Origin: JBBDYQ01 sp035553855
GTDB taxonomy: Bacteria; Actinomycetota; Thermoleophilia; Solirubrobacterales; Thermoleophilaceae
Length of the DNA: 11,013 nt
Reading direction: 5' to 3'
Assembly (NCBI GenBank): GCA_035553855.1
Contig: DATMJO010000010.1
Span: 1 to 11,013, forward strand
Positions 1-5,739 of the stretch are shown one piece after another (within the stretch, counting starts at the first letter, position 1; the number at the start of each line of letters is the position of its first letter). Made by a program: the position numbers and the translations under genes. The notes under the pieces are model-generated. The model saw only the letters and a list, made by a program, of their open reading frames with translations. It did not search any database and was not told the DNA's origin.

Positions 1-1389
1 TACTCGGATCTGATCCGGCTCCGCTCGGGCGATGCGTCGTCGGCGCCCGACGCCGTCGTCTACCCGCAGGATCACGACGAGGTCGCGGCGGTGCTGGACG
101 CATGCGCCGCCGCCAGGGTCGCGGTGACCCCCTATGGCGGCGGGACGAGCGTCGTCGGAGGCGTCGAGCCGCTGCGGGAGGGGTTCGCCGCCGCCATCTC
201 CCTCGACCTCGCGCGGATGGACCGCCTCACCGGCTCGGACCTCCGCTCGCTGACCGCCACCTTCGGCCCGGGCGTGACCGGGCCGCGGGCAGAGGCCGCG
301 CTGGCCGCCCGCGGCCTCACGCTCGGCCACTTCCCGCAATCGTTCGAGTACGCGACGATCGGCGGCTTCGTGGCGACCCGCTCGGCGGGGCAGGCGTCCA
401 CCGGCTACGGGCGCATCGACGAGCTGGTCCGCGGGCTGCGCTGCGCCACCCCCGCCGGCGAGCTCTCGACACGCGTGCTGCCCGCCTCCGCCGCCGGTCC
501 GTCGCTGCGGGAGCTCGTGGTCGGCTCGGAGGGCATCCTCGGGGTCATCACCGAGGCCACGCTCGCCGTGCGGCCCGTCCCCGAGGCACGCCGCTATGAG
601 GGCTGGTCGTTCCGGTCGTTCGAGGAGGGCTGCGAGGCGTTCCGGGCGATGGAGCAGGGGCATGTCGCGCCCGACGTCGCCCGGCTCTCCGACGAGCACG
701 AAACCCGCGTCACGCTGTCGCTCGCCTCGTCGGGGTCCACGGCGGAGCGCGTCGGCAAGGCGTACCTGCGCCTGAGGGGCCATGAGGGCGGTTGCCTCGC
801 GATCCTGGGGTGGGAGGGGCCCTCGAAGGAGGTCGAGGCCCGGCGCTCTGCCAGCGCCCGCGTCGCGCGCTCGCACGGGGGCCTGCCGCTCGGCGAGCGC
901 CCCGGCCAGGCATGGCTGCGCGGCCGCTACGCGGGCCCGTACCTGCGGGACGAGCTCCTCGATCGAGGAGTGCTGGTCGAGACGCTGGAGACCGCCGCCA
1001 CCTGGACGGCGCTCCCGGGCCTCTACGCCGCCGTGGGTGACGCCCTGCGCGCGGCGCTGGCGAGCCGCGGCACGCCGCCGATCGTGATGTGCCACGTGTC
1101 GCATCTCTACGGCTCCGGCGCCTCGCTCTACTTCACCGCGATCGCGCGGCGGGAGACCGGTGACGCCACCCTCGACCAGTGGGGCGCGGCGAAGCGCGCC
1201 GCCTCGGACGCGATCATCGAGGCGGGCGGCACGATCACCCACCACCACGCCGTGGGGGCCGATCACGCTCCCTGGATGGAGGGAGAGGTCGGGACGCTCG
1301 GCCTCGAGGTGCTGGCGGCCGCCAAGGAACGACTCGACCCGGCCGGGATCATGAACCCGGGCAAGCTGCTGCCGCGCGGGCGCGGCTGA
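1..1389 (+). CDS. FAD-binding oxidase, alkyl-DHAP synthase-like (5' end missing)
   Basis: This is the C-terminal 462 residues of a flavoprotein of the vanillyl-alcohol-oxidase (FAD_binding_4) superfamily. The frame is open from base 1, so the start lies outside the window; the first in-frame GTG at 91 is internal, because conserved sequence precedes it. Residues 44-54 (window numbering) read PYGGGTSVVGG, the FAD pyrophosphate-binding loop. A stretch IGGFVATRSAG followed by GYGRIDELV and then GSEGILGVITEATL completes the FAD domain. The C-terminal half has CHVSHLYGSGASLYF, a triple-histidine HHH at 414-416, and an ending DPAGIMNPGKLL. The HHH and the SHLY motif match alkyl-dihydroxyacetonephosphate synthase (AGPS) better than glycolate or lactate oxidases. 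AGPS exchanges the acyl group of acyl-DHAP for a fatty alcohol, starting ether lipids; bacterial relatives are often of unknown substrate, so the precise reaction is inference. It ends 8 bases from the convergent next gene. Confidence 0.88.
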   Translation, partial: YSDLIRLRSGDASSAPDAVVYPQDHDEVAAVLDACAAARVAVTPYGGGTSVVGGVEPLREGFAAAISLDLARMDRLTGSDLRSLTATFGPGVTGPRAEAALAARGLTLGHFPQSFEYATIGGFVATRSAGQASTGYGRIDELVRGLRCATPAGELSTRVLPASAAGPSLRELVVGSEGILGVITEATLAVRPVPEARRYEGWSFRSFEEGCEAFRAMEQGHVAPDVARLSDEHETRVTLSLASSGSTAERVGKAYLRLRGHEGGCLAILGWEGPSKEVEARRSASARVARSHGGLPLGERPGQAWLRGRYAGPYLRDELLDRGVLVETLETAATWTALPGLYAAVGDALRAALASRGTPPIVMCHVSHLYGSGASLYFTAIARRETGDATLDQWGAAKRAASDAIIEAGGTITHHHAVGADHAPWMEGEVGTLGLEVLAAAKERLDPAGIMNPGKLLPRGRG

Positions 1390-1397
1390 CGCGGGCG

Positions 1398-2474
1398 CTA
1401 GGGCGCCGGCTGCGTGCCGGTGCCGCCGCCCTGCTCCTGCGGGGCAGCGGCGGTGAGATCGGCGACCCGTCCGCGCAGGACCGAGTCGCCGGAGTGCTCG
1501 GCGTTGTCGTCGATCCGCTCGCGTGAGACGTCGATGAAGCGGAACTCGTCGAAGTTGTCCGGAAGGGGCCCGGCGCCCTGGTAGTTGCCCTGCTCGTCGG
1601 TGACCTGCGCGCCGACGGACTGCGCCTCGCCCTTCGAGTTGTAGAGCCACACCTCGTACGCGGTGCCCGGGTTCTCGCGGTTCTCGCTCGCCTCGGTGGG
1701 CGAGAGCCCGGCGGCGGTGACGATGAGGACCCGCTCGTTGCCGCGCTGCGCGACCACGGCGACGCCCTCGCCGCGCTCGTTGCGGAGCGCCCGCAGCGGG
1801 ATCGGGTTGCCGACGGGCACGGGCGTCTCGCCGGTCTGCGTGGTGTTCGCGCCGTCGCCGTCGCCCTCGTCGTCGTCGCCGGTGAGCACGCCGATGGGGA
1901 AGATCAGGATCGCGAAGAGGAGCAGCGCGGCGACGCCCGCGCCCGCGGCGATGCGGCGCCTGCGGACCGCGGCGCCCGCGTCCCCGCCGAGCGGGCGGCT
2001 CTCATCCCGCGCGGGGCGCGGCTTCGAGCGCTCGCGCGAGGATGGCCGCGACGCGGGCCGCGTGGTGGGGCGGGCGCGCTCCCGCACGCGGGTGCGCTCG
2101 CGGTCGTCGTCCTCGGGGTCCGCCTCGGGGATCTCCGGGCGGTCGTCCGAGCCGTACAACTCGTCGAGCGAGTCGAGCAGTGAGAGCGCCCAGGCACGGG
2201 CGGCCTCGGAGCGGCGGAGGTGCCCGCGGGTGGCGGTCGCCTCGGGCCCCGACTGCTGGAGGAGCAGATAGTCGGCGACCTGCCCGCGCCAGTCCTCGTC
2301 CACCCGGCGCGCCGTCGCGGGCGCCAGTTCGGCCAGCGCGTCCCGCGCCAGGCCGCGCACGCGGGCGGTGGGCATCCCGAGCATGTCGGACAGGTCGTCG
2401 TAGGACTGCCCGCGCTGGAGAACGAGCTCGATGATTGCCCGCTGGTCGGCCGCGAGCTTGTCGAAGGTGGCCAT
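1398..2474 (-). CDS. Membrane-anchored sigma-region-4-like / RskA-like anti-sigma fusion protein
   Basis: The product has 358 residues. Residues about 5-52 form a helix-turn-helix resembling sigma-70 region 4 (DQRAIIELVLQRGQSYDDLS then MLGMPTARVRGLARDAL). Residues about 60-107 are helical and resemble the N-terminal anti-sigma domain (ADYLLLQ ... GHLRRSEAARAW), but the CxxC of zinc-binding versions is absent, as it is in RskA. A charged, Arg/Pro/Ser-rich linker (110-170) follows. Next come RRRR at 171-174, one membrane segment (about 175-197) and an acidic outer stretch. The last domain (about 225-342) looks like the RskA C-terminal domain (AYEVWLYNS near 272-280, HSGDSVLRG near 327-335). By topology the N-terminus is inside and the C-terminus outside. 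The ATG at 2474 is chosen because the helix-turn-helix begins there; an open frame continues upstream but overlaps the divergent gene. No separate sigma gene is adjacent. It is probably a sensor or regulator; the target is unknown. Confidence 0.85.
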   Translation of the reverse strand: MATFDKLAADQRAIIELVLQRGQSYDDLSDMLGMPTARVRGLARDALAELAPATARRVDEDWRGQVADYLLLQQSGPEATATRGHLRRSEAARAWALSLLDSLDELYGSDDRPEIPEADPEDDDRERTRVRERARPTTRPASRPSSRERSKPRPARDESRPLGGDAGAAVRRRRIAAGAGVAALLLFAILIFPIGVLTGDDDEGDGDGANTTQTGETPVPVGNPIPLRALRNERGEGVAVVAQRGNERVLIVTAAGLSPTEASENRENPGTAYEVWLYNSKGEAQSVGAQVTDEQGNYQGAGPLPDNFDEFRFIDVSRERIDDNAEHSGDSVLRGRVADLTAAAPQEQGGGTGTQPAP

Positions 2475-2484
2475 GAGAGGCGGA

Positions 2485-2490
2485 AATGTA
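2485..2490 (-). promoter_or_regulatory. Candidate -10 element (TACATT) for the sigma/anti-sigma fusion gene
   Basis: Read on the minus strand the sequence is TACATT, fitting the actinobacterial TANNNT -10 pattern. It ends 10 bases before the ATG at 2474. No Shine-Dalgarno lies between, so the transcript would be leaderless or nearly so. No convincing -35 is visible. It overlaps the -10 candidate of the divergent thioesterase gene. Confidence 0.35.
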
Positions 2491-2494
2491 ACCT
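2489..2494 (+). promoter_or_regulatory. Candidate -10 element (TAACCT) for the thioesterase gene
   Basis: TAACCT fits TANNNT and stands 7 bases before the ATG at 2502, which would place transcription initiation at or next to the start codon. No Shine-Dalgarno is present. The element shares bases 2489-2490 with the opposite-strand -10 candidate, so the two genes could not easily be initiated at the same moment. Confidence 0.4.
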
Positions 2495-2501
2495 GCCGCG
2501 G

Positions 2502-2912
2502 ATGCAGAAGGCCCCGCTCCCCCTTTCCGAGACGCTCGATGGCACGCTCGGCTTCGAGATCCTGGAGCAGTCGGAGGAGCGCGCAACGGCACGCGTGGCC
2601 GTGTCCAACGCGGTCCGCCAACCCCTCGGCCTGGTGCACGGGGGCGTGTACGCGGCCCTCGCGGAGTCGCTCGCGTCCAGCACGACCTTCAAGGCGGTCT
2701 ATCCCGACGGGATGACCGCGATGGGCCTCTCCAACCACACGAGCTTCCTGCGCCCGGTGACCGAGGGGACCGTCCATGCGGAGGCGCACCGCCGCCACCG
2801 CGGGCGCACGACCTGGCTGTGGGAAGTGGAGTTCACCGACGACGAGGGCAGGCTGTGCGCCCTCTCGCGGGTGACGATGGCCGTCAGGCCCCTCCCCGGT
2901 AGCGGCTCGTGA
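2502..2912 (+). CDS. PaaI-family hotdog acyl-CoA thioesterase
   Basis: The product has 136 residues, the usual size for a single hotdog-fold thioesterase of the PaaI/4HBT group. These enzymes hydrolyse acyl- or aroyl-CoA thioesters in the cytoplasm, usually as tetramers. Residues 40-55 carry the signature QPLGLVHGGVYAALAE: the HGG (46-48) lies before the central helix and Glu55 is at the position of the catalytic carboxylate in EntH/Arthrobacter-type enzymes. Later strands (GLSNHTSFLRPV, then EGTVHAEAH) are typical. The ATG at 2502 is preferred because homology begins just after it and an upstream extension would run across the divergent gene. Only 27 bases separate it from that gene's start. 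Its last 29 bases overlap the end of nadE on the other strand. The natural substrate cannot be told from sequence. Confidence 0.9.
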   Translation: MQKAPLPLSETLDGTLGFEILEQSEERATARVAVSNAVRQPLGLVHGGVYAALAESLASSTTFKAVYPDGMTAMGLSNHTSFLRPVTEGTVHAEAHRRHRGRTTWLWEVEFTDDEGRLCALSRVTMAVRPLPGSGS

Positions 2913-4683
2913 TCGGCAGCCGCCGGTCGCGCCCGAACGCCTTGGTCGAGATGCGGATGCCCGGCGGCGCCTGACGGCGCTTGTACTCGGCCAGGTCCAC
3001 GAGGCGCGTGACGCGCGCCACGTCGTCCTCCGGGAGCCCGTGGCGCACCAGCTCGCGGGCGTCGAGGTCGCGCTCGACGTAGCCCTCCAGGATCCGGTCC
3101 AGCACGTCGTAGGGCGGCAGCGACTCGTCGTCGCGCTGGTCGTCGCGCAACTCGGCCGAGGGCGGCCGGTCGAGCACGGACTCGGGGATCGCCCCGCCGC
3201 CGTCCTGCGCGTTGCGCCAGCGGACGAGGCGGTAGACCCAGCCCTTGAAGACGTCCTTCAGGACCGCGAAGCCGCCGGCCATGTCGCCGTACAGCGTGGC
3301 GTAGCCCACCGACATCTCGGACTTGTTGCCGGTCGTGAGCACCAGCCAGCCGAACTTGTTCGACAGCGCCATGACGATGTTCCCGCGGATCCGCGCCTGG
3401 AGGTTCTCCTCCGTGATGTCGGGCTCGGTGCCGGCGAGCGCCGCCTCGAGCGCCTCCTCGTAGGCGCCCATGAGACCCTCGATCGGGATCTCGATCCAGC
3501 CCGTGCCGAGCCGCTCGGCGATGGCCCGGGCATCCGACTGCGTGCCCTCGGAGGAGTAGCGCGACGGCATCCCGACGCAGGTGACCCGGTCCGGGCCGAG
3601 CGCGTCGGCGGCGACGAGGGCGACGAGCGCCGAATCGATCCCGCCGGACAGCGCCACCACCGCTTGCTCGAAGCCGTTCTTGCCGACGTAGTCCCGCACC
3701 CCCGTGACGAGGGCGGTGTAGACCTCCTCCTCCGGGCCCATCAGCTCGGCCACGGAGCCGCCCAGGTCGAGCTCCGGCGAGCCGCCGGCCGCAGATCCGC
3801 TCGGGGCGCGCTCGGCCTCGCCGGCGTCCTGCTCGAGCCGGATGCGGGCGAGCACCGGCACCGGCGGCGATGAGGCCTCCCGCATCCGCAGCACCGCGGC
3901 GCGGTGGCGCGGGTCCTGCAGGCGTTGCTGGGCGACCGCGCCGAGGTCGAGCGTGCAGACCGCCAGATCCTCGGCGAACTGCGGGGCGCGGGCCACGATC
4001 CGCCCGTCCTGATCGATCGCGACGCTGTGCCCGTCGAAGACGAGCTCGTCCTGGCCGCCGACCATGTTCGCGAACAGAACGATCGAGACCGTGTCGCGCG
4101 CGCGCTGGACGAGCATTCGTTCGCGCTCGGCGCCCTTGCCCGCGTGGTAGGGGGAAGCGGAGAGGTTGACGATCACCTGGGCGCCCGCGAGCGCCTCGCT
4201 GGTGGCCGGCGGGCCGGGCTCCCAGATGTCCTCGCACACGCTCAGCCCGAGCGCGGCCCCGTTGACCTCGACGAGCGCGGGCTCCAGGCCCGCCTGGAAG
4301 TAGCGCTGCTCGTCGAAGACACCGTAGTTCGGCAGGTACATCTTGCGGTAGACCGCGCGCACCTCCCCGCCCGACACGACGGCCGCCGCGTTGTAGACGT
4401 CCTCCCGGCGCTCCGGGAATCCGATGATGGCGGTGATGCCTTCGATCTCCAGCGCCAGCCGCTCGAGCGCCGCCCCGGCCGAGTCGAGGAAGTGCGTCTT
4501 CAGCAGCAGGTCCTCAGGGGGGTAGCCGGTGAGGGCCAGCTCCGGGAAGACGACCAGGCTCGCGCCCTCCGCGCGCGCCCGTGCGCAGAAGTCGCCGATG
4601 CGCGCGGCGTTTCCGTCGATGTCGCCGACGGTGGCGTTCATCTGCGCCAGCGCGACACGCAGGGGCTCGAAGCGCATGGTCAT
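2884..4683 (-). CDS. nadE: Glutamine-dependent NAD+ synthetase
   Basis: The product has 599 residues and converts deamido-NAD+ to NAD+ with ATP, using ammonia released from glutamine; this is the last step of NAD+ synthesis, in the cytoplasm. The N-terminal nitrilase-like glutaminase domain (about 5-265) shows the Glu-Lys-Cys triad: E48 in FPELALTGYPPEDL, K114 in YRKMYLPNYG and C150 in LSVCEDIWEPG. The C-terminal synthetase domain has the ATP-pyrophosphatase loop SGGIDS at 346-351, the TTGNKSEMSVGYATLYGD stretch and a terminal STKAFGRDRRLPIT. The linker at about 268-312 holds a Pro/Ala/Gly/Ser-rich stretch that looks like an insertion. An alternative ATG lies two codons in (4677). The upstream anti-sigma gene ends 37 bases before the start, so the two may be co-transcribed, but nadE also has its own -10 candidate. 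Its 3' end overlaps the convergent thioesterase gene by 29 bases. Confidence 0.97.
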   Translation of the reverse strand: MTMRFEPLRVALAQMNATVGDIDGNAARIGDFCARARAEGASLVVFPELALTGYPPEDLLLKTHFLDSAGAALERLALEIEGITAIIGFPERREDVYNAAAVVSGGEVRAVYRKMYLPNYGVFDEQRYFQAGLEPALVEVNGAALGLSVCEDIWEPGPPATSEALAGAQVIVNLSASPYHAGKGAERERMLVQRARDTVSIVLFANMVGGQDELVFDGHSVAIDQDGRIVARAPQFAEDLAVCTLDLGAVAQQRLQDPRHRAAVLRMREASSPPVPVLARIRLEQDAGEAERAPSGSAAGGSPELDLGGSVAELMGPEEEVYTALVTGVRDYVGKNGFEQAVVALSGGIDSALVALVAADALGPDRVTCVGMPSRYSSEGTQSDARAIAERLGTGWIEIPIEGLMGAYEEALEAALAGTEPDITEENLQARIRGNIVMALSNKFGWLVLTTGNKSEMSVGYATLYGDMAGGFAVLKDVFKGWVYRLVRWRNAQDGGGAIPESVLDRPPSAELRDDQRDDESLPPYDVLDRILEGYVERDLDARELVRHGLPEDDVARVTRLVDLAEYKRRQAPPGIRISTKAFGRDRRLPITSRYRGGA

Positions 4684-4689
4684 ACGACG

Positions 4690-4695
4690 ATTATG
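4690..4695 (-). promoter_or_regulatory. Candidate -10 element (CATAAT) for nadE
   Basis: On the minus strand CATAAT, one mismatch from TATAAT, ends 6 bases before the nadE ATG at 4683. There is no Shine-Dalgarno, so a leaderless nadE transcript is plausible. No -35 at 16-18 bases is obvious. It lies in the 37-base gap after the upstream anti-sigma gene. Confidence 0.4.
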
Positions 4696-4720
4696 GCGTC
4701 GTGCGGCGCTTTTCCCGGCG

Positions 4721-5158
4721 TCAGGCCGCCGCGGCCAGGCCGCCTTCGACGCCCATGCGCATCGAGAGCCTGGTGCCCTGCTCGCCCTGCTCGCCCTTCT
4801 CGATCTCGAAGCCCCGGGTCAGCTCCTGGATCAGGAAGAGCCCGCGGCCGCCGAGATCCTCGGGGCCCGGGTCCTCGATCACCAGGGTGGTGGCGACGGG
4901 CCCGGAACGGAACGTCCCGCGATCCTGGACCGAGATCAACAGCTCGCCGTCCGCACGGCGGCAGCAAACCGTGATCTCCTCGTCGCCGCCGGAGTGCCGG
5001 ATGGCGTTGGTGACCGCCTCGGTGGCCACGAGGCACGCCTCGTAGCACTGCTCGCGGCCGAGGCCCGTGCGCTCGGCCCAGCGGCCCACGAAGGCCCGCA
5101 TGAGCCGCAGCTCGGAAGGATGGGAGCGCAGCTTCAATGTTTGCGATGTCTGCTCCAT
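4721..5158 (-). CDS. RsbW/SpoIIAB-like anti-sigma serine kinase (HATPase_c_2)
   Basis: The product has 145 residues and is a compact GHKL/Bergerat-fold ATPase of the RsbW/SpoIIAB family. The N box EAVTNAIRHSG has E47 and N51; the G1 box is DRG (D79, G81); the G2 box is GGRGLFLIQ from 103. The length equals that of stand-alone anti-sigma kinases. Such proteins bind an SigB/SigF-type sigma factor and phosphorylate an anti-anti-sigma (STAS) partner, although many actinobacterial homologues act in other partner-switch pathways. No STAS or sigma gene is adjacent, so the partner is unknown. The ATG at 5158 is the natural start because homology begins within a few residues. A SigB/SigF-type promoter stands directly upstream. 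The gene precedes nadE by 37 bases on the same strand. The C-terminus ends in a short Gly/Ala tail. Confidence 0.9.
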   Translation of the reverse strand: MEQTSQTLKLRSHPSELRLMRAFVGRWAERTGLGREQCYEACLVATEAVTNAIRHSGGDEEITVCCRRADGELLISVQDRGTFRSGPVATTLVIEDPGPEDLGGRGLFLIQELTRGFEIEKGEQGEQGTRLSMRMGVEGGLAAAA

Positions 5159-5169
5159 CTGAAGTTCGC

Positions 5170-5195
5170 ATTCCCGCTGCTGGGGGACGTGAAAC
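5170..5195 (-). promoter_or_regulatory. Candidate SigB/SigF-class promoter for the anti-sigma kinase gene
   Basis: Reading the minus strand, GTTTCA (5195-5190) is followed by exactly 14 bases and then GGGAAT (5175-5170). This matches the general-stress SigB consensus GTTTAA-N13-15-GGGWAW and is close to the actinobacterial SigF form GTTT-N15-17-GGGTAT. The -10 ends 11 bases before the ATG at 5158, so the leader would be only a few bases and holds no Shine-Dalgarno. In SigB/SigF systems the anti-sigma gene is often under its own sigma factor, which fits this position. The match is by eye only. Confidence 0.5.
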
Positions 5196-5205
5196 GCCCG
5201 TCACG
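5188..5205. repeat. Short inverted repeat CGTGA-N8-TCACG over the -35 region
   Basis: CGTGA at 5188-5192 and TCACG at 5201-5205 are perfect inverted 5-mers separated by 8 bases. They flank and partly cover the GTTTCA -35 candidate. A dimeric repressor or activator could bind here, but 5-base arms are short and could arise by chance in this composition. Confidence 0.2.
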
Positions 5206-5228
5206 GACCGCTGACGGACGACCTCCAT

Positions 5229-5274
5229 TCTGCGGAGCCTTTTGCCGCCTGGGGCCGGTAGAAGGCTCCGCAGA
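5229..5274 (-). terminator. Strong hairpin, probable terminator of the WS/DGAT-YbaK unit
   Basis: The arms TCTGCGGAGCCTT (5229-5241) and AAGGCTCCGCAGA (5262-5274) are perfectly complementary over 13 bases, with a 20-base loop. On the minus strand the stem begins 12 bases after the stop codon of the YbaK-like gene, a typical terminator position. No run of T follows the stem on either strand, so it would be one of the tail-less hairpins common in high-GC actinobacteria. It also separates the YbaK gene from the anti-sigma promoter downstream. A mRNA-stabilising role is an alternative. Confidence 0.65.
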
Positions 5275-5286
5275 CGCGGCCGCGGC

Positions 5287-5739
5287 TCACCCCGCGACCG
5301 ACGCCACGCGAGCGCCGGTGCAGTCCGCGAGCGCGCGGGGGTCGACCTCGAACAGCGAGTTGCCGTCACCACCGGCGGCCCAGACGCTCTCGTGGCCGAG
5401 CAGGGTCTCGTCCATCACGACCGGCAGGTCGTGGCCGAACGGTGCCACCCCGCCGACCGGAAACCCGGTCGCGGCCCGGACCTCGTCGGGCGTCGCGGGA
5501 CGCGCCTCGGCGCAGTCGAGGACGTCGCACAGGCGGTCGAGGTCGATCCGGTGCGCTCCCGACGCCACGCAGAGGACCGGCTCGCCGTCGGCCACGAACA
5601 CGATCGACTTCGCGATTCTCGCGGCCTCGCATCCGACCGCCACCGCCGCCTCGTCGACCGTGCGCGTGGGGGCCTCGAGCGTCCGCACATGGACGTCGAG
5701 GCCGAGCTCGCGAGCCTTCGTCCTGACGCGCTCGCGCAC
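5287..5739 (-). CDS. YbaK/ProX-family aminoacyl-tRNA deacylase
   Basis: The product has 150 residues, the length of a free-standing YbaK/EbsC editing domain. These proteins hydrolyse mischarged aminoacyl-tRNAs (for example Cys- or Ala-tRNA-Pro) in trans. Key features are TVDEAAVAVGCEAARIAKSI with the conserved Lys44 needed for tRNA deacylation, then the GFPVGGVAPFGH loop (92-103) and the C-terminal VWAAGGDGNSLFEVDP. The start is a GTG at 5739. It follows the TAG stop of the WS/DGAT gene with no base between, and both genes are in the same frame. No Shine-Dalgarno is visible, so translation probably depends on coupling with the upstream gene. A hairpin lies just after the stop. Which amino acid is edited cannot be decided. 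Confidence 0.88.
   Translation of the reverse strand: MRERVRTKARELGLDVHVRTLEAPTRTVDEAAVAVGCEAARIAKSIVFVADGEPVLCVASGAHRIDLDRLCDVLDCAEARPATPDEVRAATGFPVGGVAPFGHDLPVVMDETLLGHESVWAAGGDGNSLFEVDPRALADCTGARVASVAG

Noticed and set aside
1394..1407. Small hairpin GGCGC-TAGG-GCGCC between convergent genes, possible bidirectional terminator
   Set aside because: The stem is only 5 base pairs and such GC-rich inverted repeats arise by chance in this composition; no T-run.
2475..2798. Upstream extension of the sigma/anti-sigma fusion frame by 108 codons
   Set aside because: It would run antisense through the thioesterase gene, and the extra residues show no domain; the ATG at 2474 coincides with the start of the helix-turn-helix.
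2699..4237. A 512-codon minus-strand frame overlapping nadE
   Set aside because: It lies over the triad and SGGIDS-bearing nadE frame and encodes Arg/Gly-rich sequence without motifs.
3904..4974. Long plus-strand frame opposite the nadE glutaminase domain and the anti-sigma kinase
   Set aside because: Composition is that of an antisense shadow and it crosses two well-supported genes.
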